Shown: one piece after another, positions 49,301 through 61,600 of the stretch
How the letters are laid out: the number at the start of each line of letters is the position of its first letter
How positions within the stretch are numbered: the first letter of the stretch is position 1
Assembly (NCBI GenBank): GCA_964030785.1
Contig: OZ034968.1
Span: 57,734,399-57,798,398 of the forward strand
Length of the DNA stretch: 64,000 nt
DNA from: Siderastrea siderea
Taxonomy: Eukaryota; Cnidaria; Anthozoa; Scleractinia; Rhizangiidae
Direction: 5' to 3'
Notes under the pieces: model-generated
Seen by the model: the letters and a program-made list of their open reading frames with translations, nothing else
Databases searched by the model: none
Told to the model about the DNA's origin: nothing
Position numbers and translations under genes: made by a program

Positions 49301-52300
49301 GAGAAAACAGCCGACGTTTCGCGAGGTCACCACTTGAGCCCTTGCGAAACGACGTCTGAGTAACGAGCAGAAATTCCATACTGATGACGCGCACTACCCA
49401 GATCTTGGTAATGCTTCTGATTGGTTGTGCCGCGAGGGAATTTTCTTTCAACCAATCAGACGCACTACCAAGATCTGGGTAGTGCATGTCATCAGTATGG
49501 AATTTCTGCGCTCGTTACTCAGACGTCGTTTTGCGAGGGCTCAAGTGGCGACCTCGCGAAACGTCGGCTGTTTTCTCAGGCTGGTCATACCCCTATTTCA
49601 GATTGAAGACGCGTGGGATTTGTCTGAGAAAGATCGCTGGCGCCTTTATCGCAGATGGGTTTACGATGCTCAGGAGGACTGCTACGAGACTATTTTTCAG
49701 TTTCAAGAAATGTTTGACAACTTAGCAGAGAAGTTGTTAGATCTAAGGCGTAAGGAAGACTACGAGATCCTTAAAGAAGCAGATGTCGTTGGAATGACTA
49801 CCACAGGTACACGTAACGACTCTGAACTTACTCCGCAATACGGAAAGTTTTAACATGCGAAGTGTAGGAAAAAGGTCAAAAATTGAAGATGTCCTAGTCA
49901 ATATCACAAAGGGTAGATTGACGGAAGGGTAACTGGCATAAGGAAGGGATATTCAGGCACATTTTAAGGTATTTCGGTTCCAAGTAAGAACCGTCATTGG
50001 CGTAGTTATATTTGATTCACATATCGTCTGAATTTTGTCATGACAACCAACAAAGTAGAAATTGCACCAAACCGAAACAACAACAACAACAACAACAAAA
50101 GGAAAAAGGAGAAAATTGGAGAGACAAAATAGCGAAGTTGTGAGGTTTGAACGCGCGTCACCAGAAAAAGGAAGAGTAACCAAAAATTCGATAAGATCGC
50201 GCATTTCTCCACTGCGCCACCACAACAAAACTGAATATCGCAAGTTATTTTATGTACATGAAATAACTTATAACAGTTTGCCTTGACATCGTACGCATGG
50301 ACATGGTTATATGGTGCCACGAAGTACAGTATAGGTCTCTTGAGTACACTATTTTCTACTTTTTTAAAGTTAGTTTTTGCTTTCAGTGTCCTTCACAATA
50401 TTGTGTTCAGTGTGTTGTGATATTTTGGGACGGGTGTGGAGAAATCACGGGCTTTCCATTCAAAATGGGGGCAAAAACTATCTTTCGTTGAGTCTTGTCA
50501 CCGGGCATTTTTCGTCCCTTTTCTCTTTTAGAATCCAAGTTAAGCTTATTGGTAGACTTCAGGCTGACAGAAACTTGTGTTTTGAAAGTTTTAGCGGGAA
50601 GCGTTTTCCGTGATTTCTTGCATACAAGATGCAGAGTTTCTAGAGACCTCGCGTTAAGAAACTCCGAACTTTTGTGGTTGAAACAGAGGTTGAATAGAGA
50701 AACCCTAGGATCAAAAATGCTCTTCTTCAACTAAGTAAAGAATGCCGGCCAGCGATGAAAGAAAAACTACCGTTGTAATTGTTGAAGATCGTGATGAAAA
50801 GTCCTATGTTTAAGAAAATGAACCAAAACAAACGAAAGACTACTGCTCGAGTGGTCCTTTGCAGATGGTCGGTTTCCAGATCTCCTCTGAAAAAAACAAA
50901 TATGTCCTCGAACGAGGATTGTTCCCTTCAAGCTCTCCACTTTCCTTTTTATGCGCCGTCGAGTTTATAGCAATCCTTCAGGTCTTTTCTTTTTCATGTA
51001 GAGCTTTATAAGGAACGTTTTCACTGCCGGTATGTCAAGTAACTGTCATGAAAATCGAGCGTGTTGAGAAGTGAGTATCAATTCTGTAATAACGTGTAGG
51101 AAGCAGTCAGTTCCAAGAAAACATCGTAATTGTGGTAAAATATCCATGAGAGTACATCCTTTTTAGTTAACGCCTCAAAAAAGATGGTTTAGATTAAAGC
51201 GTTAGTTCAAGGGTAGTCCGCCATTTTTCACCAATATGTAAACGCGCGAGTATTTTCGAACATTTTACCTAAAGTATGGTACAAGATACGTCTTAAGGGT
51301 CACGTGACGACGTGATCATCAAAATTGACTCGCGTGGATATATTTTTTCCATGAGTATGGTGCTCCGCTCTGCGGGCCTTCGGCCCGCGAAGGAGCTCGC
51401 TATGAGTTTATTCTCTGTGACCTTTGATCGCTCTCTTATCCACCATTGTGAAACGTATATTATTGTATTTAAGGTGCTGCAAGGTATTACAGCCTGTTGC
51501 AACATTTGCAGCCAGTAATTACTATTGTGGAGGAAGCCGCTGAAGTGTTTGAGGCTCACACTGTCACCTCTCTAACTCCCGGATGTCAGCACCTCATTCT
51601 GATTGGTGATCACCAGCAACTCCGCCCCAGTCCCACAGTCTATGATCTCGAGATCAACTACGCCCTGGACGTATCATTGTTTGAGAGAATGGTAAACAAT
51701 GACATGGAGTTTGAAAGGTTATGCTTGCAGCACCGAATGCGACCTGAAATAGCCAAGATGTTAGACCGCATATATGTCAGGCCAAAACTGCAGAACCACG
51801 ATTCCGTGCTGAGGTTTGAAGATGTAAAAGGCGTGGAACGAAACTTGTTTTTTGTGGATCATACTGAGAAAGAGGTAACACTGACTTGCTGCTTTTAATC
51901 TGAAATAACATTCTGTTTGACAGTTAGGCACTCTCAAGTACCATTAGACCCTAACAAAGCCTTCTCCTACCCATACAGACATCATCATCATCCCAGTTGG
52001 CGAAATTAGCCGGATGGTTGTGGATTAAGGAGCACCTGCGCACCTGTTTTGTGGTACTTAGAAGTATTAAAAAGATACTGTCCAGCCACACCCTGGCCCC
52101 CTTTACAATAAAATGGTCAGATCTTTAGATTGTCGAACACGCAAGCGAGCACGAAACAAGGAAAGAAAAAAGGGGCGTGCAATGTCGGCGTATATTTAAA
52201 AATTATCTTTTCTTTCAGGGTAATGTTCCTGAAGGGAAAAGTAAATCCAACGACCATGAAGCCAAATTCCTGACAGCTTTATGCCGCTACTTCATCCAGC

Positions 52301-55300
52301 AAGGCTACCAACAAGAACAGATTACAGTTCTTACAGCGTACAGTGGACAGCTTCTCAACCTCAAACGAGAGATGTCGAAAAACCAAGTGTTTTTTGAGGG
52401 AGTTCGTGTGACAGCAGTGGACAACTTTCAAGGAGAAGAAAATGACATCATTCTTCTATCGCTTGTTCGCAGTAAAAGAATTGGCTTTCTCAAAAGCGCT
52501 AACAGAGTCTGCGTTGCGTTATCCCGAGCTAAGAAAGGCTTCTTCATCATCGGAAATGCTACGCTTTTAGCTGAAAAGGATCCTGATATTTGGGCGAAAA
52601 TCATCGAGGATATGCAGGAGCAAGGAAATTTGGGGAGTCACTTAAGACTCGTTTGTCAGAATCACCCCCAAAACGTCATTGAGGCTTCAAGTGCCAAAGA
52701 TTTTGAAAACGCCCCAAAAGGAGGCTGCCAAGAACCATGCCGGTTGCCGATGCCTGACTGTGAACATAGTTGTGAATCATTTTGTCATCCAATAGATCTC
52801 GGGCATAAAGAGGAATTTGCTTGCCCGAAGCCGTGCACCAAGAGCTGCGATCGTGGACATAACTGTCCCAAGATCTGCAGCGAAGAATGTGGTCCTTGCA
52901 GGGTGAGAGTGACGAAGGTCATTCCAGGATGCGAACATGAACAGGATGTCCCTTGTTCCTTGGATCCTTCTGAATTCAAGTGCACACAGATAGTGCGAAA
53001 ACAAGCGGATCCTTGTGGGCACTGGAATGATGTAGAGTGCTCTGTGGCTTCTAGCGACATCGTATGTAAAGAGCCCTGTGGCAAACTGGAATGTGGCCAT
53101 TCTTGTCCAGGTAAGGAGCCAAGGGCACAAAACGTTAGGGAGGCCTTGTTAGGGTAAATTCCGACAACTGACATGGTATTGAAACAGTGACAAGAACGAA
53201 ATGAAATGAAGGCAAAGAACAAGACTGCTGACATTAAACTGCGAGAGTGATAGAAAGTTTAAAATCACGAAACAAATTTCTGATAGGAAATGTTAACTTC
53301 GTAAAACTGGGACAAAAAGGGTTTTTCAATTCAGACTTCGGACATGCGCATATGCCCCCTAACAGGGCCTCATTAGAGAACGCATGAGAGATTGTTACTC
53401 ATTAAAGTCGCACGAGGAACGTTGGCATGGGTCGTTTCAAATTAACCTGAATTCAAAGTTTTGTAATTGTTTTCTGTATGACAGGTAACTGCAACAAGTG
53501 TCAACAGGGGCGCCTTCACCTACCCTGTAATTCTTCGTGCAACCGCACTCTGTTTTGTGGTCATATTTGTAGAGATTTATCGTGTGTCCGCACCTGTCCA
53601 CCTTGCTCAGAACCGTGTAGGTTCTGCAAACGTAACTGCGGTCATCCTTGTCAGCTAGTTAAAAGCGACAAAGAGCAGTTCCCCCATGACAAAAGCACAG
53701 ACGTTTGTGAAGATCTATGCGAGAGAACAAGATGCGACAACCAATGTCAAAAACTGCTCTCGTGTGGCCATCCTTGCGTTGGGATTTCTGGAGAAGTTTG
53801 CCCGAAGTTGTGCCGAGTTTGCGACAAAGATGCCGTCGTGTTCAGCGAGAACGAGCAAGGGACAATGTTCGTGGAGCTGGTGGACTGTGGCCACGTATTT
53901 GAAGTGAAGAAACTGGATCAATGGATGCGAAACGAGTCGGACGATGGAGATGGTGGTAATCAAGACGCTAAAATCAAGTATAAACGATGTCCAACATGCA
54001 GCACTCTCATTCTCCACAGTCACAGATACGGGGACATCATTGAATATATCCTCGCCGATTTTGAAGCTGTTAAACGACGAATCGTCTTATCTAAAGTTGT
54101 AAGTAACGTACAGGTAAAGAGAATTCTAAAGGAATTAAATCAAATAAAGGGAAGTGAAATGGAAGAAGAAGTAAAAGAAATATACCAGTCTATCGGCTGC
54201 AACCTTGTGACATCTGAACAAGTCAACATGCATCAAAACCAAGTTACATTTTTGAAATTTCTCGACAACTTGATCAGGAAGTACAATATTACAAATGAAC
54301 TGAACAAAGATCTTTACTGCAAGATAAATCGTCTTACATCATGGGTAATGAAACGACGAGTCTGCTACAGTGAGCAAGAAATCAAGGAATTTATTGAAGA
54401 GCTTTTAAGAACAGAGCTCCTTGCCCACTTGGAATATTCGATCATTCTCTCTCCTGGAGATCAAAGCACTGTGAGCTCTATAAAAAGCGCTCTGGAGTCG
54501 GGGAAACCAATTGGTAAGTTGGTACACAGCTCAAACATCTCATATTGCCTTTTTTCAGTTGCCTTTTAGCTGTAACTTTTCACCATCTTAGTCATAAAAC
54601 TTGCCACTCTTTCTTTCTCTATATCATGTACCCCTTTCTGTCGTTTTTCTTTTTTAGTTTTTGTTTTGTTTTTCTTGTTTTTTGTTTTTTCATTTACTAG
54701 TATATTCCTCGGTTTTGTTTAATAAAAAAAGTCCGCATACAGCCTGTTCGATGTCACCGTGCTATGGTGAAAAGAAAGTTATGTAAACGAGATTTGGGCA
54801 ACTTAGGCGACTTTCGACAAGAAAACGCGCCATTTTGCTTTAAAAAGAGTATTGGTATTGGTATTTGAAATTCTCTTCTTTGCATTCGCCTGCAGACATT
54901 TCGCTAAAATGTAGTTATCAGGCAAAACCAAATGTGCCCAAAATATTGGTAAAATTTTGCACAAATAACAAAATTCGTCCAATTTCGAGAACATTACTTC
55001 AGTTTCACGGTATTGAAAGCTCTCAGATAACTTTTTTGACACTAAAGCGTTTCATTTTATTGCTCGGGGTCTTCAAAACTACACTTATAATACTTCTTCT
55101 CTAAATTAATCGTCTTTGTTTATGTGGAACGTGTCACATTAGTCAATTTTACAGCCGATTTTGCTGCTAGGTGTAGACTTGGGTTTTCAGGCATGATTTG
55201 CCCACTGTTACTCACCCTTCATGATTCAGCATAATCACAAAACGGTGCTGGAAATTTGTACATCTTCCGGTTCTTTATAATTGTGTCTATCCCAGGCAGT

Positions 55301-55599
55301 CAGTAATTCCTCCGTACACTTCTAATTGGCCGTTTTTATGCTAGAGACGTTAATATCGTCTAAGACGTTATTATCGTCTCGAGACGACATTAGTATAAAA
55401 ACGGAATACAAGTCAGACGACTTTAACGTCTGACGATATTAACGTCTTCTGTTAAGTGCGACTGAACGTCGAACTTAACAGACGACTTTAACGTCTGAGA
55501 CGTTAAAGTCGTCTAGTATAAAAACGAGACGACCTTATCTGGAACGAATTTAACCCTAAAGCGTTTTATCGTTCCAATTTAGTTATAATAATAATAACG

Positions 55600-55640
<41 letters not shown>

Positions 55641-58600
55641 CAACTTTATTTAAAGAGGGTAAACAAGTAACAGTAAAAAACTGAAAAACCAGTGGTGGCC
55701 CTCTAATATATAATACAATTAAGAACTAAAATTAATGGCAAAAATCTAAGAATCTAAAATTACAAAATTTAATTAAAAATACGCTATAATATAAAAACTC
55801 GGTAAAAATTACGCTGAAAATGACGAAATTGATATAAAAAGAATTCAACTAAATTTAACTAATTCTCCACCACGAAGAATCCCTCCGTTCATCTCCACTT
55901 CTTTCCTTCCTTTCTCTCTTGTTGGCCACGACGCACAAACCAAGTGCTTCTTCCAAAAACCGCTTTCTTGACTGATTTAGCCTTTTTAAAAAACATTTGC
56001 GTTTCCATGTCTTTTATTTTTCGACGACGTCGAGAAACAAGCCTTCAGAAGCTGCGAAGCAGTTAAGCAAAGTCTCCGCCAGGTTTACATGCAGTTGCAT
56101 TTGTTGTTTTGCACACTTTATTTGATTTGCCGCCGAGTTTAGTCGCGTCTAGTGTCTTCCAAGAATAGAACCCAGTCCTTTTCTTAGATAATCTTGGGTT
56201 TTTTCTACTTGTTCGTCTACTTTAATACTTCCCGTTTTTATACCAGACGACATTAACGTCTGAGACGTTAAATACGTCTAGACGACTTTAACGTCTCTAG
56301 CATAAAAACCGCCATTTATGCAAAAATTTAGAACTTTAGTTTGTGATCTTAGGTGAAGCATGATGCGCGAATTTGCCTTGATTTGCCTATGGTTACAAGA
56401 TAATCTTGGAAATTTGCTCTTGAAATGAGATTGCAGATGAAGACTAACTTGCTGAGATATTAGCAAAGAATCAGAAAAAGAAGCAGAAAATCTGTTAACT
56501 TCCTTCATCGCTTTGTGATTGTGAGAGAGTCAAGACGGGTTAAACCAAGCAGGTGAATTATATTTGAAAGATACCTGGGTCTACAAAAAACCATGAAATC
56601 GGCTGTAAGCTATTTTTCATGCGGCAGAAATCAGTTCCATTTCTTAGACGTCAGCCTCTTTTCACAGATTGCCAGAGAAGGAAAGAGTTTATGGCTGATA
56701 TCAAAAAAATCAAGCAGAGACACGAGCTGTTCATGGGAGTGGAGGCAACAGACTCTGAATCAGAACTGAAAAACAATGTTGTCAAGACAAAAAACCTCGC
56801 TCAAGGACCCTGGTACAAATGCAGTCAAGGTACCGTCATCAGTCCTAAAAATAACGATAAACAGTAATTAAACGTAGAAAACGCCCAGAGATGATAATAA
56901 CTCACGAAAGATGACTGATCGACTTGCAGTATTAGTATTAGTATTAGTATTAGTATTAGTATTAGTATTAGTATTAGTATTAGTATTAGTATTAGTATTA
57001 GTATTAGTATTAGTATTAGTATTAGTATTAGTATTAGTATTAGTATTAGTATTAGTATTAGTATTAGTATTAGTATTAGTATTAGTATTAGTATTAGTAT
57101 TAGTATTAGTATTAGTATTAGTAGTAAGGGTTAGACAATGAACGCGAGTGTTCTATGGGATATAGTGTCCCAAGCAAAGATAGAATGGCACGAGGCCGCA
57201 GGCCGAGTGGCACTCTATCTTGCGAGGGACGCAATATCCCCAGGACACGAGCACGTCTTAGAACATGGTCACACCCACGAAGAAGTTGGTTTTTCCGTAC
57301 AGATTGTATTTCTGCATTTTAATTTTTTTAGTTCTCACGTTGAAATCACGTTGCTATTTTGTTTACAATATTTTCGCTATTGTACACATGCCTTTGAGTT
57401 GCAATGTTTTTGAGTGCTTCACCGCGCAGTTTATCGCAGTTGATGCGTAAACAGCCGTGAGCCAATACGCCGAAATTGAAAAACCCGAGACAGTGACTGC
57501 CACTCAGTCTTCGACACACTACAACCACCGGCACCAGCAAGTGGAGAACCCGCAGGGAAAGCTATGAGGCCAAAGTCAAGTTCAAGTACAGCACTCGTAG
57601 ACCTGCAAACACGGAGAAACAAGTCTGTCCTTCTGTTTTAATTAAGGTCTGAACATTTCTTATTTCATGTAAAGAAATGGTTTTTCTTTTGATTTGCTTT
57701 TTGCTATGCTATTACACCGTAAGACCACCGTACACCATTTTTTGTTAAAATAATAAAATAGTGAGCAAGAATACAATTGTTTTCTAACATCGCCGTTGAA
57801 GCTGTTGTTTTTAGTTAGTCTATAACTGTTGACAGATAATTTGTGCACTCATTAGTAAATTCTACTAAGTCATTAGTATTCTCTATATAGAGCATACTAA
57901 TGAGGCTTCCAAACAAAGGAAAACAATGCCTCATTAGTATGTTTTATGAGATAGAGCATACTAATGACTACATAGAACTACTAATGAATGCAGAAATTCT
58001 CTGTGAATACCAATTTTACCTCAGAATTTCCCTGTGCTTCAAAGCTCCCGCCACTTTACATAATTTAAGACAGTTTATGGAATATAGAGCATCGAAATGC
58101 TGGCCACTGATTGGCTGAGTGGGTGTAACCATGTTCTAATAAGTATTAGTGTTAGTGTTAGTGTTAGTGTTAGTGTTAGTGTTAGTGTTAGTGTTAGTGT
58201 TAGTGTTAGTGTTAGTGTTAGTGTTAGTGTTAGTGTTAGTGTTAGTGTTAGTGTTAGTGTTAGTGTTAGTGTCAGTCAGTCAGTCATGAACGACACAATA
58301 CAGTTCTTGGAAGGCGGTTCTTTGCAAGCTTGTTGCTCCGTTCTGTTCACTGATATTCAGGATATTGTCATTCCCAGATTTAGGCTTGATGTGCTAACGT
58401 AGTCAATTATAATGCGCACGGAATTTGAGAACAGAGGCCAATTTTCTTATTTCAACTGGGTACCGGCGGGGAACTCCGCAATAAAAACATCCTATCCAGG
58501 TGGGGGCGGGAGGGGGGCTGCTAGTTTCTGCGCGAGTTTAACGTCCTCACCTTTCCCTCCCCGTACACACACCAGCCTTGGGCTGAATACGGGTAAAGAA

Positions 58601-61600
58601 AAAAAAAAGATATTTGTGAGCGGTGCAAGATCATTTCATCATTGGTTGCTTCTAACACTCACACAGCTCACGTGTACTCCGCTGCTGAGGTTATTGAAGA
58701 CGGAGGGTCCATCAAGTGTCCAGATTGTCTTGCAGCGAAACGAGGGCCCACGCAAGCAGACGCAAAGGTGATTTAAGATTATGCATAACAAATTTTGCAT
58801 TCATTTCTAAGAACTGCATTTGCATCAATAGTTGTGACTTTCACCTAAAAGGCTCATTTGATACATATCCATTCGTCTGAGCCTCTACTCCATAACCAGC
58901 GTTTTTTTTTTATTATTTTTTTTTTTTATTTTGGGATCGCATTGATTCAGACGTAGAGTACAAACGCTCGGTTGGTTGTCAGAACCTAGTTCTGCTCTCG
59001 TATTGTTTCGTTAGGCAAGTAATAAACTTTGCTTCACTTTGTTTCCTTCCCCCTAGGAGCATATATGGGTAACAAAATGCTTGGAGGGGCGGAAGGGGGG
59101 GGGGGGAGACTACCCTGTGATTCACTAGCATCCCATCTCTGTGCTCAATACTTAGTCAAATTTCAGGTGATTGTCGCCTCATTGGGCGGTGACATTTTGT
59201 CTTTCACCGGCAGTTCTTCCCAGGAAATAAGTAGGGGAATAAAAGAGGCCACTTCGCTATTAAGAAAGAGAATGGGCTGTAGTCTCCGGTGTAGTGCTCT
59301 GGTCCAGCAACATTTTTTAATGGGTCGGGTGGGTGAGATAAGATCCCGGAGGGTACTCCCTATAATGGGCTACAGGGGTAGGCTCCGCCCCAAAGGGTTC
59401 CCCTTTTTAACCTCACAGTGTACTAAAGGGCAGAGAAAATTATTATTTTAATATATAAAAAGGTCACCAAAATCCCCTGCCAAGGGAGAGGGATGGCAGC
59501 TAAAGATAAGTAATTAAAGGGTGCCGCATTTTGCCAGACGTACTTCCAGAAACACATGAACGCTTTAAAGTTTTGAGCAACTGAAAAAATGTGGCAGGCA
59601 TTAAATATTCTATTGATTTGGCTTATCGTTGAGGTATAATAAAGGGTGCAAGTTTTGCTCTAGGTATATAAAAGGGGTGCCGCTATTTTGATAAAACATG
59701 ATAGTATGTTAGAGGGTAAGAGTTTGAGCTTCGGGGAGGAGCCTCCCCATAAGACTTTATTGAGTACCACCCCCTCCCCCCCCCCTGCCCTTTGGGATAA
59801 GATTATAAATTGGCCTATAGGGTTTGCCATCGACAGCCATTTACATGCTGGCGTCTGTACTGTCGCAGAATGTAATGGATGTCGTAAATAGTAATGACAG
59901 TTGTCATGAATTATAATACCTGTCGGAAATTGTAATATATCAATCTCTTGTAATAACGTACCTATCGCAAATTATAATAATATGTCGTCGCAATTAGTAC
60001 CAGTCCGAGCTGTCGTAAACTGTAATACCACACGAAAATTTAGATTTACATCAACTGAGTTGATAAGGTAAATTGGCCACCGTAGAGAAATTAAAAGCTG
60101 ACGTTTCGCTGACGTTTCGAGCATTAGACCTTCGTCAGAGCGAATCGCTCTTAGTCAGTGTTTCAGACGGTTCAAGCGGACTGCGATGTTTTCAGTTAGT
60201 CACTTGTTGGCCATTATTATCCAACTGTATTAGTTATTGTACAGAAAGCGAGCAAAACGAGTACAAATATCCCACCATATTGAACAGTTGGTTATAGTAC
60301 AGTACCGTGCGCGCGCTCATCCTGTTACACTTGTAGTTTTCTTGCACGTTATTGAAAACGGTTGAAAAAGGTTAAGTTGGATAATAAATCTCTTGTTATA
60401 TGTTTCGGTGTAAAGTATCGCCGTATATTTTTACTCGGTGTTTGTGTTGTGACTCACCTTGCGGGCTTGTCAAAATACAGTACAACTCGTAAAAATATGC
60501 GGCGATACTTCCACCGAAACATCTAATAAGATATATTTAGTTGCCAGTGGGTCGTAAGTCGCCGTCGTTTCAGTTGGCCATTAGTCGCCGGAATCAGAAA
60601 TAAGGTAGACTTAAACCACAGCCACCGTCCGCTCAGAGAAGACCTTAAATTGTTAAAAAAGTCGTTTTCTTTTTCTGATAAAAATGCTTGGGCGTAAAAA
60701 GAAAATCAACCCAGAACGAGACGAAACATGCGACCAGTTGAACTGTTTTAGTTTAAATAGAGAATGCGTTCAATATTTTTCTTTTCCAGTTGCAATAAGC
60801 GTAAGAAAAATCTAGTTAGTAGATCAAGAAGTTGTTTGGTTGATTTGAGCTGGTGCTATGTTGTTATTCTTCCCATTCACCTTCCCAGTCGGTTAAAGAT
60901 GGGGTAGCAAGGGATCAACTTTGCTTGATAGCAAAATACAACACAATTCTGTATAATTTATTTCCTTTTTCTCCCACATCCCGCCATCTTGAAGTTCCTC
61001 GTCTCTCAGCTTTCTCCTTTCGCACTCTCCCTATACACTTCGCCGTTTCTTCCTCTCGGGTAACCGACCTCTGTTCCTTCCTCTCCCGCATCCGTCAAGG
61101 TGGTTGAGACTTTTTTTATCGGATTGTTCATGACGGTTACACGTCATTTTACAGACAAATAGTAGTTATTACAAAACACGACAATGTGTTATTACAACGC
61201 ACGACAACTCGGATTATCACAAATTTGCGACAACACGCCGTTTGAATTTGCGAAAGGTACCTTTTTTTACAATTCACGACAGTACAAACGTCCGATCTCA
61301 CTCTTAAGTTGTCTAAAACGCATTTGAAAATGCACAAGCAAAGAGCGCTAATCACGTAGATTAATTAACTGAGTAATACACTGACCATGCTATCTACGTA
61401 CTAAGATGAAGATCCGGCCATGTTGGTCACTTCGGCCCTAATACGACGTAGCAGCCCTTGTTGATTGTGGTTATTTCTTTGTTGCTCAGGTTTTGTCTGC
61501 TCAAGTACAATCAAAACAAAAGACGACCAAAGCATCCAAATCTGCGTTTACCCAAGCTGGCGCCTGGCATTGGGGCCGAACACGTCACAACAAGAATCGT

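Larger units (their letters stand above)
54514..56667. other. ZNFX1-like intron 14
   Basis: 2.2 kb holding the inverted-repeat element at 55328-56313. The rest is AT-rich without genes. Confidence 0.5.
59850..61292. mobile_element. Element with inverted, internally repeated ends and nested insertions
   Basis: The left end (to about 60030) repeats TGTCGTAAATTGTAATA-like words on the plus strand. The right end (61150-61290) repeats the same on the minus strand (TTACAATTCACGACAGTAC). Between them lie a Penelope-like 3' remnant and a foldback. No transposase or target duplication identified. Confidence 0.5.
58768..61489. other. ZNFX1-like intron 16 (or 3' flank)
   Basis: 2.7 kb with no supported gene; contains the element at 59850-61292. 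Frames at 59029-59451 and 59688-59891 show no family features and cross homopolymers. Confidence 0.45.

Noticed and set aside
56911..57141. Val-Leu repeat frame resembling membrane protein
   Set aside because: Direct translation of the (TATTAG)n array.
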